Assembly (NCBI GenBank): GCA_027322375.1
Contig: DAHVRS010000498.1
Location: 1-5,771 of the forward strand
Length of the DNA stretch: 5,771 nucleotides
Direction of reading: 5' to 3'
From: Brachybacterium sp.
Lineage (GTDB): Bacteria > Actinomycetota > Actinomycetes > Actinomycetales > Dermabacteraceae
Position numbers and translations under genes: made by a program
Part shown: positions 1 to 5,771 of the stretch, piece by piece
How positions within the stretch are numbered: position 1 is the first letter of the stretch
Layout of the letters: each line of letters starts with the position of its first letter
Notes under the pieces: model-generated
Seen by the model: the letters and a program-made list of their open reading frames with translations, nothing else
The model's database searches: none
Told to the model about the DNA's origin: nothing

Positions 1-1
1 C

Positions 2-1003
2 ATGGTGATGGGCGTGCTTTTCGGCCTCGCGATGGACTACGAGGTCTTCCTGGTCTCCCGCATGCGCGAGGAGTTCGTCCACACGCGCGATGCGAAGGGC
101 TCGATCGAGCGCGGCTTCGTCGCCAACGCCCCCGTGGTCACCGCCGCCGCGCTGATCATGGTGTCGGTGTTCGCCGGCTTCGTCACCTCGGGCTGGTTCA
201 TGCTGCAGCCGATCGCGGTCGCGCTCGCCGTGGGCGTGCTCGTGGACGCCTTCGTGGTGCGCATGACCTTCGTGCCCGCCGTGCTCGCGCTGCTCGGGAA
301 GCACGCCTGGTGGCTGCCCGCCTGGCTCGCCCGGAGCCTGCCCACCGTGGACGTCGAGGGCGAGGGGCTCGCCGCCGTCCTCGAGCATCGCCGCTGGACT
401 GAGGAGCACGGCGTGCACTCCCTCCGCCTCGAAGAGACCGTCGCCCCGCTGCTCGGTGCGAAGGGCAGCCTCGGCCCGCTCACCGGCGCGGTCCGGCCCG
501 GCACCCTGCTCGTGGTCCGCGCGCCCGACGACGCGGCACGCGCGAGCTTCCTCGCCCTCGCCGCGGGCCGCCTCTCCCCCACCTCCGGGATCCTCGCCGT
601 CCACGACCGGCTCGCGCCCGACGACCTCGGCGCCGTCCAGGGCCGCGCCCACTGGATCGGCGCGGGCGCCCCCGTCGCGCGCCGCCTCGTGGACATCGAC
701 GGTCGCCGTGTGGACCAGGCCGTGATCATCATCGAGCAGCTCGAGAACCTCGCCCATGCGGCGGCGACCGTCGACGACACCCTCGTCGAACGGCTTGACG
801 CCCTGCTCGCCCGGGGCGCGACGGTCATCGTCGGCTCCCGCTCCGCCGCCCCCACCGACGCCGAGCACGGCCTCCACGAGCGCCTGCGCGATCCGCGCCG
901 CCTGCTCGCCCTGGCCGTCCAGCGCTCCGCCGCCGAGCCCCCGGCCGCTGAATCCTCCCTCGCTGAGACCCCCGCCGAGACCCCCGAAGGAGCTCTCGCA
1001 TGA
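2..1003 (+). CDS. MMPL/RND-family exporter, C-terminal part, fused to a degenerate ABC-ATPase-like domain (5' truncated by window edge)
   Basis: The reading frame is open to the left edge, so the ATG at base 2 is internal; about two thirds of a normal MMPL protein is missing. Visible residues 4-20 carry GLAMDYEVFLVSR, matching the MMPL TM10 signature with the Asp-Tyr pair (D12, Y13) of the proton relay. Two further hydrophobic helices follow (about 44-62 and 68-98), then the typical MMPL ending (WWLPAWL, LP..DVEG, about 103-120). MMPL proteins are proton-driven inner-membrane exporters of lipids, glycolipids or drugs. Unusually the chain continues: residues 140-281 resemble an ABC ATPase, with LAAGRLSPTSG at 186-196, but Walker A is replaced by APDDAARAS and no LSGGQ signature is present. 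The last ~25 residues are Pro/Ala/Glu-rich low complexity. The stop overlaps the next start codon, indicating an operon. The MMPL call is firm, the ABC-like call moderate, the substrate unknown. Confidence 0.9.
   Translation: MVMGVLFGLAMDYEVFLVSRMREEFVHTRDAKGSIERGFVANAPVVTAAALIMVSVFAGFVTSGWFMLQPIAVALAVGVLVDAFVVRMTFVPAVLALLGKHAWWLPAWLARSLPTVDVEGEGLAAVLEHRRWTEEHGVHSLRLEETVAPLLGAKGSLGPLTGAVRPGTLLVVRAPDDAARASFLALAAGRLSPTSGILAVHDRLAPDDLGAVQGRAHWIGAGAPVARRLVDIDGRRVDQAVIIIEQLENLAHAAATVDDTLVERLDALLARGATVIVGSRSAAPTDAEHGLHERLRDPRRLLALAVQRSAAEPPAAESSLAETPAETPEGALA
419..844 (+). other. Degenerate ABC ATPase-like domain within the MMPL fusion protein
   Basis: This is a protein domain, residues 140-281 of the visible chain. 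The order of landmarks follows an ABC nucleotide-binding domain: 'GPLTGAVRPGTLLVV' like the strand before Walker A, APDDAARAS (174-182) aligning without gaps to GPxGxGKST, LAAGRLSPTSGILAV (186-200) like the usual 'LLAGLLxPTSGxVxV', a hydrophobic strand QAVIIIEQL (239-247) in the Walker B place, and ATVIVGSRS (273-281) in the H-loop place without the His. Arg180 sits at the catalytic Lys position and both P-loop glycines are lost. The helical signature subdomain is reduced or absent. I infer a non-hydrolysing pseudo-ATPase that may serve as a docking partner for the YhgE protein encoded next. A chance resemblance is possible. Confidence 0.55.
986..992 (+). promoter_or_regulatory. Shine-Dalgarno of the YhgE/Pip gene
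   Basis: GAAGGAG lies inside the 3' end of the MMPL gene, with a 7-nt spacer to the ATG at 1000. The spacing supports that ATG, which forms an ATGA overlap with the upstream stop. The next in-frame ATG at 1003 would have a 10-nt spacer and cannot be excluded; the one at 1012 is too far away. Such a strong site at an ATGA junction suggests reinitiation plus independent ribosome loading. Confidence 0.75.
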
Positions 1004-3717
1004 TGCACCGAATGCTCGCGCATCCCCGCACCCTGCTCGTCGTGCTCCTGCTGCCGTTGCTGGTCGCAGGGCTGGGCATGTGGGCGCTCAGCGGCCGCGT
1101 GGACCGACTGGACACCGTCCCCGCGGCGGTCGTGAACCTCGACGAGGGCGCCGAGATGACCGGACCCGACGGGGAGACGCAGACCGTGCCCTTCGGCCGG
1201 CTCCTCGCAGGCGCACTCACCCAGCCCGGCACCGTCGAGGGCCAGGAGTCCCCGGAGACCACCGGCTTCGACTGGCAGCTGACGAACCTCGAGGACGCCG
1301 AGGAGGGGCTGAAGGACGGCAGCTACTCCGCTGTGGTCGTGATCCCGAAGGGCTTCTCGGAGCACCTGGCGACCCTCGGCACCCCGGACGCGACGCGCGC
1401 GATCCTCGAGGTCACCACCAACGATGCGAGCGGCCAGATCAACGCGCTCGTGGGCACCGCGGTCGCTGAGGCCTCCGCGAACACGATGGGCGGCCAGCTC
1501 GCCCAGCAGTACCTCGACCAGCTCTATGTGGGCTTCAACGACCTCGGGGACGGCTTCTCCGACGCGGCCGACGGCGCCGAGGAGCTCGCCGGCGGCACCT
1601 CCGAGCTCGACGACGGTGCGCAGGACCTCGCCTCCGGCACGCGCGAGCTCGCCGACGGCACCACCCAGGCCGCCGATGGCGCCCGGGAGTTCTCCGGCGG
1701 CGTGTGGACCTTCGCGGACGGCACCTGGCAGGCCGCCGACGGCACGCGCGAGCTCGCCGACGGTCTCGACGAGCTCGCCACCGGCACCGAGGAGCTCGCC
1801 TCCGGTGCGGACCAGCTGCGCACCGGCATGCGCGGCGCCGAGGGCCAGCCCGGCCTCGTGGACGGGGCCCAGCAGCTCGCCGCCGGCGTCGAGGGCGACG
1901 GCACCGCCGACAATCCCGGCCTCGCCGCGGGCGCGGACCAGCTCGCGACGGGCCTGGAGCAGTTCGCCGGCGGCGTCTCCCAGGCCGGTGCGGCCGTGAC
2001 CGGTGACGGCACCGCCCAGAATCCGGGCCTCGCCCCCACCGCCCGCCAGGTCGATGAGGGCATGGTCGCGCTCGGCGAGGGCGCCCAGCAGGCCGCTGAC
2101 GGGCTGCGCGGCACCGACTCCCAGCCCGGCCTCGTCCAGGGCGCGGAGGGCGTGGTCGCCTACGCCGACGGCGTGGACCAGGCCGCCTCCGGCCTCGACG
2201 CGATCGTGGACGGCGACGGCACTGCCCAGAACCCCGGCATGAGCGCGCTGGCAGGTTCGATGCAGGACAGCGCCTGCGCCCTCGCCGAGCGCTACCCCGA
2301 CGACCATCAGGCTGCGGGCCTGTGCGCGCAGGCGCAGGGCATCACCGGCTACGCCGACGGCGTCTCCCAGGCCCGCGATGGCCTGCATGCCGTCGTGGAC
2401 GGGGACGGCACCGCGCAGAACCCGGGCCTCGCCGCGACTGCGCAGGCAGTGGGCGACGGCGCCTCCCAGGCCGCGGACGGCGTCCAGCAGCTCGCCGACA
2501 GCATCAACGGTACCGACTCGACCCCGGGCCTCGTCCAGGGCACCGCGGGGATGGTCACCTACGCCGAGGGCATCGAGACCGCCTTCGCCGGCGACGGCAC
2601 CGCAGCGAACCCGGGCCTGACCGCGTCGGCCGAGCAGCTCGCCACCGGCGCCCGCGCGAGCGCGGACGGAGCCGGACAGCTCGTCGACGGCGTCACCGGA
2701 CTGCGCGACGGCATCGTCCAGTACGCCGACGGCGTGGACCAGCTCGCCGACGGTGCGGACCAGCTCGCCACCGGCACCCGCTCCGCCGCCGACGGCGCGT
2801 CCGCACTCGCTGACGGCTCCGGGGAGCTCGCCCGCGGCGCGGACCAGCTCGCGACCGGTGCCGACCAGCTCGCCGACGGCAACCAGCAGCTCGCGGACGG
2901 CACCGGCGAGCTCGCCGACGGGACCGAGCAGCTCGCCGACGGCACCTCCCAGCTGGCCGATGGCAGCGAGGAGCTCGCCGGCGGTCTGCGCGACGGTGCG
3001 GACGCAGTCCCCTCCTACACCGAGTCCGAGCGGGAGCGGATGAGCCAGATGGCCTCCTCCCCCGTCAGCACCGAGGTGATGCGGCAGAACGAGGCCAACG
3101 GCGCGGACACCGCCACCTTCCCCTTCGTCACGGGGCTCGCGCTGTGGCTGGGCGCCTTCGGCACCTTCCTGCTGCTGCCGGCGCTGTCGCGTCGCCTGTT
3201 GGACCGGGCCCTGCCGATGGGCCAGGTCGTGCTGCGCTCCCTGTTCCCGGCGGTGGTGATCGCGCTGGTGCAGACCGTGGCGGTGCTCGCGGTGCTCACC
3301 GCGATCGGGATCTCGCCTGTCTCCCCGCTCGGGGTGGGCGTGGTCGCCTTCGCCGGTGCGGTGATGTTCGCGGCCCTGCATCAGGCGCTGCTGGCTCTGC
3401 TCGGGAAGCGGATCGGCCGGATCGCCTCGATCCTGCTGATGGTGCTGCAGGTGGTGACCCTGGTCGGGATCGTGCCGGTGCAGACCGCGCCCGAGCTGCT
3501 GCAGTCGGTCGGCGCGCTGATGCCGCTGTCGATCGTCACGCAGGGCCTCGTCCATGCCGCGCTCGGCGGGACGCTGACCAGCACCTCGGGAACGCTGCTG
3601 GCGATCTTCGCCTGGGGCTCCGTCTCGCTGCTGGTGACCTTCACCGCCTCCCGCGGGGCGCGGCTCGCGAACCGATCCGAGCACGTCGCCGTCGGCGCCG
3701 CACCCGCCGCCGCCTGA
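1000..3717 (+). CDS. YhgE/Pip-family membrane protein with long extracytoplasmic heptad-repeat stalk
   Basis: A complete 905-residue protein. An N-terminal membrane helix (about 11-30) is followed by the conserved YhgE N-terminal domain with AAVVNLDEGA (42-51) and YSAVVVIPKGFS (109-120). Residues ~181-664 are an Ala/Asp/Gly-rich repeat region of xLADGxx heptads, broken in the middle by GDGTAxNPGL and PGLV loop motifs. The only two cysteines, C426 and C442, lie in this region. About five C-terminal helices follow (~707-729, 746-770, 777-801, 808-827, 865-883), with MPLSIVTQGLVHAALGG (841-857) typical of the family and related to ABC-2 permeases. Known relatives include lactococcal Pip and Bacillus YueB, surface proteins needed for phage adsorption; YueB forms a long fibre outside the cell. 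The start is fixed by a good Shine-Dalgarno and the ATGA overlap with the MMPL gene, so coupled production is likely. The envelope or export role is inferred and the substrate unknown. Family call firm. Confidence 0.93.
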   Translation: MMHRMLAHPRTLLVVLLLPLLVAGLGMWALSGRVDRLDTVPAAVVNLDEGAEMTGPDGETQTVPFGRLLAGALTQPGTVEGQESPETTGFDWQLTNLEDAEEGLKDGSYSAVVVIPKGFSEHLATLGTPDATRAILEVTTNDASGQINALVGTAVAEASANTMGGQLAQQYLDQLYVGFNDLGDGFSDAADGAEELAGGTSELDDGAQDLASGTRELADGTTQAADGAREFSGGVWTFADGTWQAADGTRELADGLDELATGTEELASGADQLRTGMRGAEGQPGLVDGAQQLAAGVEGDGTADNPGLAAGADQLATGLEQFAGGVSQAGAAVTGDGTAQNPGLAPTARQVDEGMVALGEGAQQAADGLRGTDSQPGLVQGAEGVVAYADGVDQAASGLDAIVDGDGTAQNPGMSALAGSMQDSACALAERYPDDHQAAGLCAQAQGITGYADGVSQARDGLHAVVDGDGTAQNPGLAATAQAVGDGASQAADGVQQLADSINGTDSTPGLVQGTAGMVTYAEGIETAFAGDGTAANPGLTASAEQLATGARASADGAGQLVDGVTGLRDGIVQYADGVDQLADGADQLATGTRSAADGASALADGSGELARGADQLATGADQLADGNQQLADGTGELADGTEQLADGTSQLADGSEELAGGLRDGADAVPSYTESERERMSQMASSPVSTEVMRQNEANGADTATFPFVTGLALWLGAFGTFLLLPALSRRLLDRALPMGQVVLRSLFPAVVIALVQTVAVLAVLTAIGISPVSPLGVGVVAFAGAVMFAALHQALLALLGKRIGRIASILLMVLQVVTLVGIVPVQTAPELLQSVGALMPLSIVTQGLVHAALGGTLTSTSGTLLAIFAWGSVSLLVTFTASRGARLANRSEHVAVGAAPAAA
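1540..2991 (+). repeat. Coding heptad-repeat region of the YhgE protein (21-nt period)
   Basis: Residues ~181-664 repeat with a seven-residue period centred on xLADGxx, so the DNA repeats with a 21-nt period. About 14 uninterrupted heptads run from residue 181 to 278 and about 17 from 546 to 664 (the last twelve at 2740-2991 are the most regular). Long exact DNA copies exist: a 24-nt stretch starting at 1635 recurs at 1740, exactly 105 nt (five heptads) later, and a 21-nt stretch at 2161 recurs at 2722. Repeat number may change by slippage or recombination without shifting frame. Confidence 0.9.
1831..2652 (+). repeat. Higher-order repeat units with PGLV and GDGTAxNPGL loop motifs in the middle of the YhgE stalk
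   Basis: Three PGLV motifs (Pro at residues 284, 376, 509) and five GDGTAxNPG(L/M) motifs (first Gly at 299, 335, 405, 468, 531) occur in the order V-N-N-V-N-N-V-N. This divides the region into units of residues 278-369, 370-502 and a shorter 503-551. The unit starts resemble each other closely: RGAEGQPGLVDGA, RGTDSQPGLVQGA and NGTDSTPGLVQGT. The distances from PGLV Pro to the following GDGT Gly are 15, 29 and 22 residues, each one more than a multiple of seven. The motifs probably form turns that interrupt helices. This reads as duplication of a composite module followed by divergence. Confidence 0.75.
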
Positions 3718-3723
3718 CACCGC

Positions 3724-3743
3724 CCGCTGACCTGCGTCAGCGG
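3724..3743. terminator. Bidirectional stem-loop between the convergent genes, overlapping the dnaE2 stop codon
   Basis: CCGCTGAC (3724-3731) and GTCAGCGG (3736-3743) are a perfect 8-bp inverted repeat around a 4-nt CTGC loop. It begins seven bases after the YhgE stop and contains the TGA stop of the minus-strand polymerase gene (3737-3739). No U-tract follows in either direction, as is common for actinobacterial terminators. It is placed to serve both genes. A terminator role is inferred from position and symmetry. Confidence 0.65.
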
Positions 3744-5771
3744 AAGTCCCTGGACCGGCCGGTCGCCGGCAGGTCCAGGGCCGCGGCGTCGTCGGCGACG
3801 AGGTTCACCGCCCCGGTGCGGTTCTCCACGATGCCGCGCAGCACCACGGCCCGTGCGGTGCGCAGCAGCGCCCGGTGCCGCACCCAGAACCCCTGGGAGC
3901 AGACCACGTTCAAGATCCCGGTCTCGTCCTCGAGGCTGAGGAAGGTGACGTTCCCAGCGGTCGCGGGGCGCTGCCGGTGCGTGATCACCCCGGCGACGCG
4001 CAGCCGGGTGCCGTCTGCCGCCTCGCGCAGGCCCGTGATCGAGAGGACCCCATCGGCCGCAAGGCGCTCGCGCACGAGCGCCATCGGATGCTCATCCAGG
4101 GTGATCCCGGTGGCCCAGGCGTCGGCGGTCGCGAGCTCGGCATCGCTCATCCCCGGCAGCATCGGTGCCTGCGCGCCCACGGCGAGGTGCGGGAGTGTGT
4201 CCGGGGACTCCTGGGCGGCGGCGCCCGCCGCCCACAGCGCCTGCCGGCGCGTGCTCGCCAGCTGATCCAGCGCCCCCGCGGTCGCGAGCGCCTCGAGCTG
4301 ACGGGCGGTGAGCCGCACCCGGCGTGCGAGGTCCGGGACGGAGGTGAAGGGCCCGCCCTGCTCCCGCGCGGCGATGATCTCCTCCGCCGTCTCGGTGCTG
4401 ATCCCACGCACCTCGTCCAGGCCCAGCCGGATCGCGGGCCCGCGCGCGGCCCGTTCCCCCTGCACCTGCTCCCCCGGCTCCTCGATCCGGTAGCCGACGT
4501 GCTCGTCGTCGGTCTCGAGGTCGGTGCGGGCGCGGGAGGCGAGCACGTCCGGGCCGCGGGTGAGCACGCCGTGGCGGCGTGCGTCGGCGACCAGGGACTG
4601 CGGGGAGTAGAAGCCCATCGGCTGGGAGCGCAGCAGCGCGGCGGTGAACGCGGCCGGGTAGTGGCACTTGAGATAGGAGCTCGCGTAGACGAGATACGCG
4701 AAGGAGTAGGCGTGCGACTCGGGGAAGCCGTAGTTGGCGAAGGCGAGGAGCTTGCGGTGGATCGCCTCGGCGTCCTCCCCGGTGATGCCGTGGCGGGCCA
4801 TCCCCGTGAAGAGCGCATCGGAGAGCTCGAGCATCTTCTGGGTGGAGCGCTTGGAGCCCATCGCGCGGCGCAGCTGGTCGGCCTGGGCGGGGGTGAAGTC
4901 GGCGACATCGACCACCATCTGCATCAGCTGCTCCTGGAACAGCGGGATCCCAAGGGTGCGGCCCAGGGACTTCTTCAGCGTCGGGTGGAGGAAGGTGACC
5001 GGCTCCTCCTTGTTGCGGCGGCGGATGTAGGGGTGCACTGACCCGCCCTGGATGGGGCCGGGCCGGATGAGCGCCACCTCGACGACGAGGTCGTAGAACT
5101 CGCGCGGCTTGAGCCGGGGCAGGGTGGAGATCTGGGCGCGGGACTCGACCTGGAACACGCCCACGCTGTCCCCGGTGCACAGCATGTCGTAGACGGCCGG
5201 GTCCTCCTGCGGGAGGGTGCGCAGCTCGAAGTGCTGGCCGTGATGCTCGGCGATGATCGTGAGCGCATGGTCGAGCGCGGTGAGCATTCCCAGGCCCAGC
5301 AGGTCGAACTTCACCAGGCCCGCGTCGGCGCAGTCGTCCTTGTCCCACTGGAGCACGGAGCGGTCCGCCATCGCCGCCCACTGCACCGGGCACACCTCGA
5401 TCACGGGCCGGTCGGCGAGGACCATCCCGCCGGAGTGGATGCCGAGGTGGCGGGGCGCGTCCCGCAGCTGCTGGGCGAGCGCGACCACGTCCGCGGGGAC
5501 ATCGGCGTCTGCGAGGGAGGAGAAGGAGCGCTCGATCCGTTTGGCGAAGGCGTCCTGGGCGCCGGCGTCGTGGCCGAGCGCCCGGGCCGCATCGCGCACC
5601 GCGAGCTTCGCCCGGTAGGTGATCACATTGGCGACCTGCGCGGCGTTCTCCCGCCCGTAGCGCTCGTAGACGTGCTGGATCACCTCCTCGCGCCGGTCGG
5701 AGGCGATGTCGATGTCGATGTCCGGCGGGCCGTCCCGCTCGGGGGCGAGGAAGCGTTCGAACAGCAGGTAG
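3737..5771 (-). CDS. dnaE2: Error-prone DNA polymerase III alpha subunit DnaE2/ImuC, C-terminal ~677 residues (5' end beyond window)
   Basis: The frame is open to the right edge; a GTG at 5683 is internal, because conserved sequence precedes it. Numbering from the first complete codon (5770), PPDIDID at 15-21 gives the first two catalytic Asps (D19, D21) and KFDLLGLGML gives the third (D156). DnaE2-type signatures follow: LGIHSGGMVL, QWDKDDCADAG, VALIRPGPIQGGSVHPY, GIPLFQEQLMQM, FANYGFPESHAYSFA and QPMGFYSPQSLV. A helix-hairpin-helix region (about 448-502: GLDEVRGI...AGALDQL) and an OB fold with FLSLEDETGILNVV (610-623) come next, and the chain ends SRDFR. DnaE2 is a translesion polymerase of the SOS response that works with ImuB and the sliding clamp in damage-induced mutagenesis. 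The full family length is about 1,050-1,150 residues, so the PHP domain and any LexA-controlled promoter are off the window. No frameshift or lost catalytic residue is visible. A short charged linker around 430-445 looks variable. Confidence 0.96.
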   Translation of the reverse strand, partial: YLLFERFLAPERDGPPDIDIDIASDRREEVIQHVYERYGRENAAQVANVITYRAKLAVRDAARALGHDAGAQDAFAKRIERSFSSLADADVPADVVALAQQLRDAPRHLGIHSGGMVLADRPVIEVCPVQWAAMADRSVLQWDKDDCADAGLVKFDLLGLGMLTALDHALTIIAEHHGQHFELRTLPQEDPAVYDMLCTGDSVGVFQVESRAQISTLPRLKPREFYDLVVEVALIRPGPIQGGSVHPYIRRRNKEEPVTFLHPTLKKSLGRTLGIPLFQEQLMQMVVDVADFTPAQADQLRRAMGSKRSTQKMLELSDALFTGMARHGITGEDAEAIHRKLLAFANYGFPESHAYSFAYLVYASSYLKCHYPAAFTAALLRSQPMGFYSPQSLVADARRHGVLTRGPDVLASRARTDLETDDEHVGYRIEEPGEQVQGERAARGPAIRLGLDEVRGISTETAEEIIAAREQGGPFTSVPDLARRVRLTARQLEALATAGALDQLASTRRQALWAAGAAAQESPDTLPHLAVGAQAPMLPGMSDAELATADAWATGITLDEHPMALVRERLAADGVLSITGLREAADGTRLRVAGVITHRQRPATAGNVTFLSLEDETGILNVVCSQGFWVRHRALLRTARAVVLRGIVENRTGAVNLVADDAAALDLPATGRSRDFR
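3748..3780. terminator. Second strong hairpin inside the dnaE2 3' end, tandem with the intergenic stem-loop
   Basis: CCCTGGACC (3748-3756) pairs perfectly with GGTCCAGGG (3772-3780). Inside it, after one mismatch, GCCGG (3758-3762) pairs with CCGGC (3766-3770) around a TCG loop, giving a nearly continuous stem of 9 plus 5 bp. It encodes part of the C-terminal tail of the polymerase, yet it also follows the YhgE stop by about 30 bases and could act as a second terminator for that operon. There is no U-tract. The structure is certain as sequence symmetry, the function is inferred. Confidence 0.5.

Noticed and set aside
2..4. ATG at the window start as the real start of the MMPL gene.
   Set aside because: It lies directly before the TM10 signature of an MMPL protein, so most of the protein must precede it.
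500..560. Possible frameshift destroying the Walker A motif of the ABC-like domain.
   Set aside because: The frame is open and domain similarity continues on both sides at the expected spacing (APDDAARAS aligns without gaps to GPxGxGKST), so substitution rather than a frameshift accounts for the loss.
1894..2619. GDGTAxNPGL motifs as calcium-binding loops of EF-hand, dockerin or RTX type.
   Set aside because: The acidic residue before GDG varies (Glu, Thr, Asp, Asp, Ala), and the further acidic ligands at required loop positions are missing. A simple Asn-Pro-Gly turn explains the motif better.
1540..2991. Regularly spaced repeats that might suggest a CRISPR array or DNA minisatellite.
   Set aside because: The period is 21 nt with no unique spacers, the frame is maintained, and the repeats translate to the xLADGxx heptads known from YhgE proteins.
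37..3720. A stop-free minus-strand frame of 1,227 codons lying opposite the MMPL and YhgE genes.
   Set aside because: It is the mirror of two genes with clear family signatures. Its translation is low-complexity Gly/Arg/Ala/Val-rich sequence made by reading GCC, GAC, GGC and CTC codons backwards. High GC and the 21-nt repeats remove stops; no start signal or domain is visible.
3144..4265. A 373-codon plus-strand frame bridging the YhgE 3' end and the dnaE2 3' end.
   Set aside because: Its translation is Arg/Ala/Gly-rich with no recognisable domain, and it overlaps two well-supported genes in other frames.
5681..5683. GTG at 5683 (minus strand) as the start of the polymerase gene.
   Set aside because: The conserved sequence with two catalytic Asps (PPDIDID) lies upstream in the same frame up to the window edge, so the gene is merely truncated by the window.

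Overview
The window is very GC-rich, with codon third positions almost all G or C. It reads as a chromosomal segment of a high-GC actinobacterium. The MMPL exporter, the large YhgE/Pip protein and the DnaE2-type polymerase all fit that, and a Brachybacterium-like member of the Micrococcales is a low-confidence guess. The segment is almost fully coding: three genes and one 19-bp intergenic gap. Two of the genes run off the window edges.

Left part, plus strand (1-3717): this is the 3' end of an operon. The first gene is the C-terminal part of an MMPL/RND-superfamily exporter (last transmembrane helices and the canonical MMPL tail). It continues without a break into a ~140-residue domain that looks like an ABC ATPase whose nucleotide-binding motifs have decayed, and ends in a Pro/Ala/Glu-rich tail. 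Its stop codon overlaps the ATG of the second gene (ATGA), which has a strong Shine-Dalgarno, so the two are probably translationally coupled. The second gene encodes a complete 905-residue YhgE/Pip-family membrane protein: one N-terminal helix, a huge extracytoplasmic Ala/Asp/Gly-rich heptad-repeat region, and a C-terminal bundle of about five helices related to ABC-2 permeases. The probable reading is a cell-envelope export or surface assembly made of an MMPL pump, a pseudo-ATPase module and an ABC-2-like permease with a long external stalk. Its substrate cannot be read from the sequence.

Right part, minus strand (3737-5771): the C-terminal ~677 residues of an error-prone DNA polymerase III alpha subunit (DnaE2/ImuC), convergent with the operon. 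The three catalytic aspartates, the helix-hairpin-helix region and the C-terminal OB fold are all visible. The N-terminal PHP domain and the promoter lie beyond the right edge.

The two transcription units meet tail to tail. A perfect 8-bp inverted repeat at 3724-3743 spans the gap and contains the dnaE2 stop codon, and a second strong hairpin lies just inside the dnaE2 3' end (3748-3780). Together they look like a bidirectional terminator region without U-tracts.

The most interesting items are the MMPL-pseudo-ATPase fusion coupled to YhgE, and the higher-order organisation of the YhgE repeat region: two long uninterrupted heptad arrays flanking a middle section with two kinds of Pro-Gly loop motif in a V-N-N-V-N-N-V-N order. 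No RNA genes, insertion sequences, CRISPR arrays or attachment sites were seen, and no stretch over 300 bases lacks a gene.
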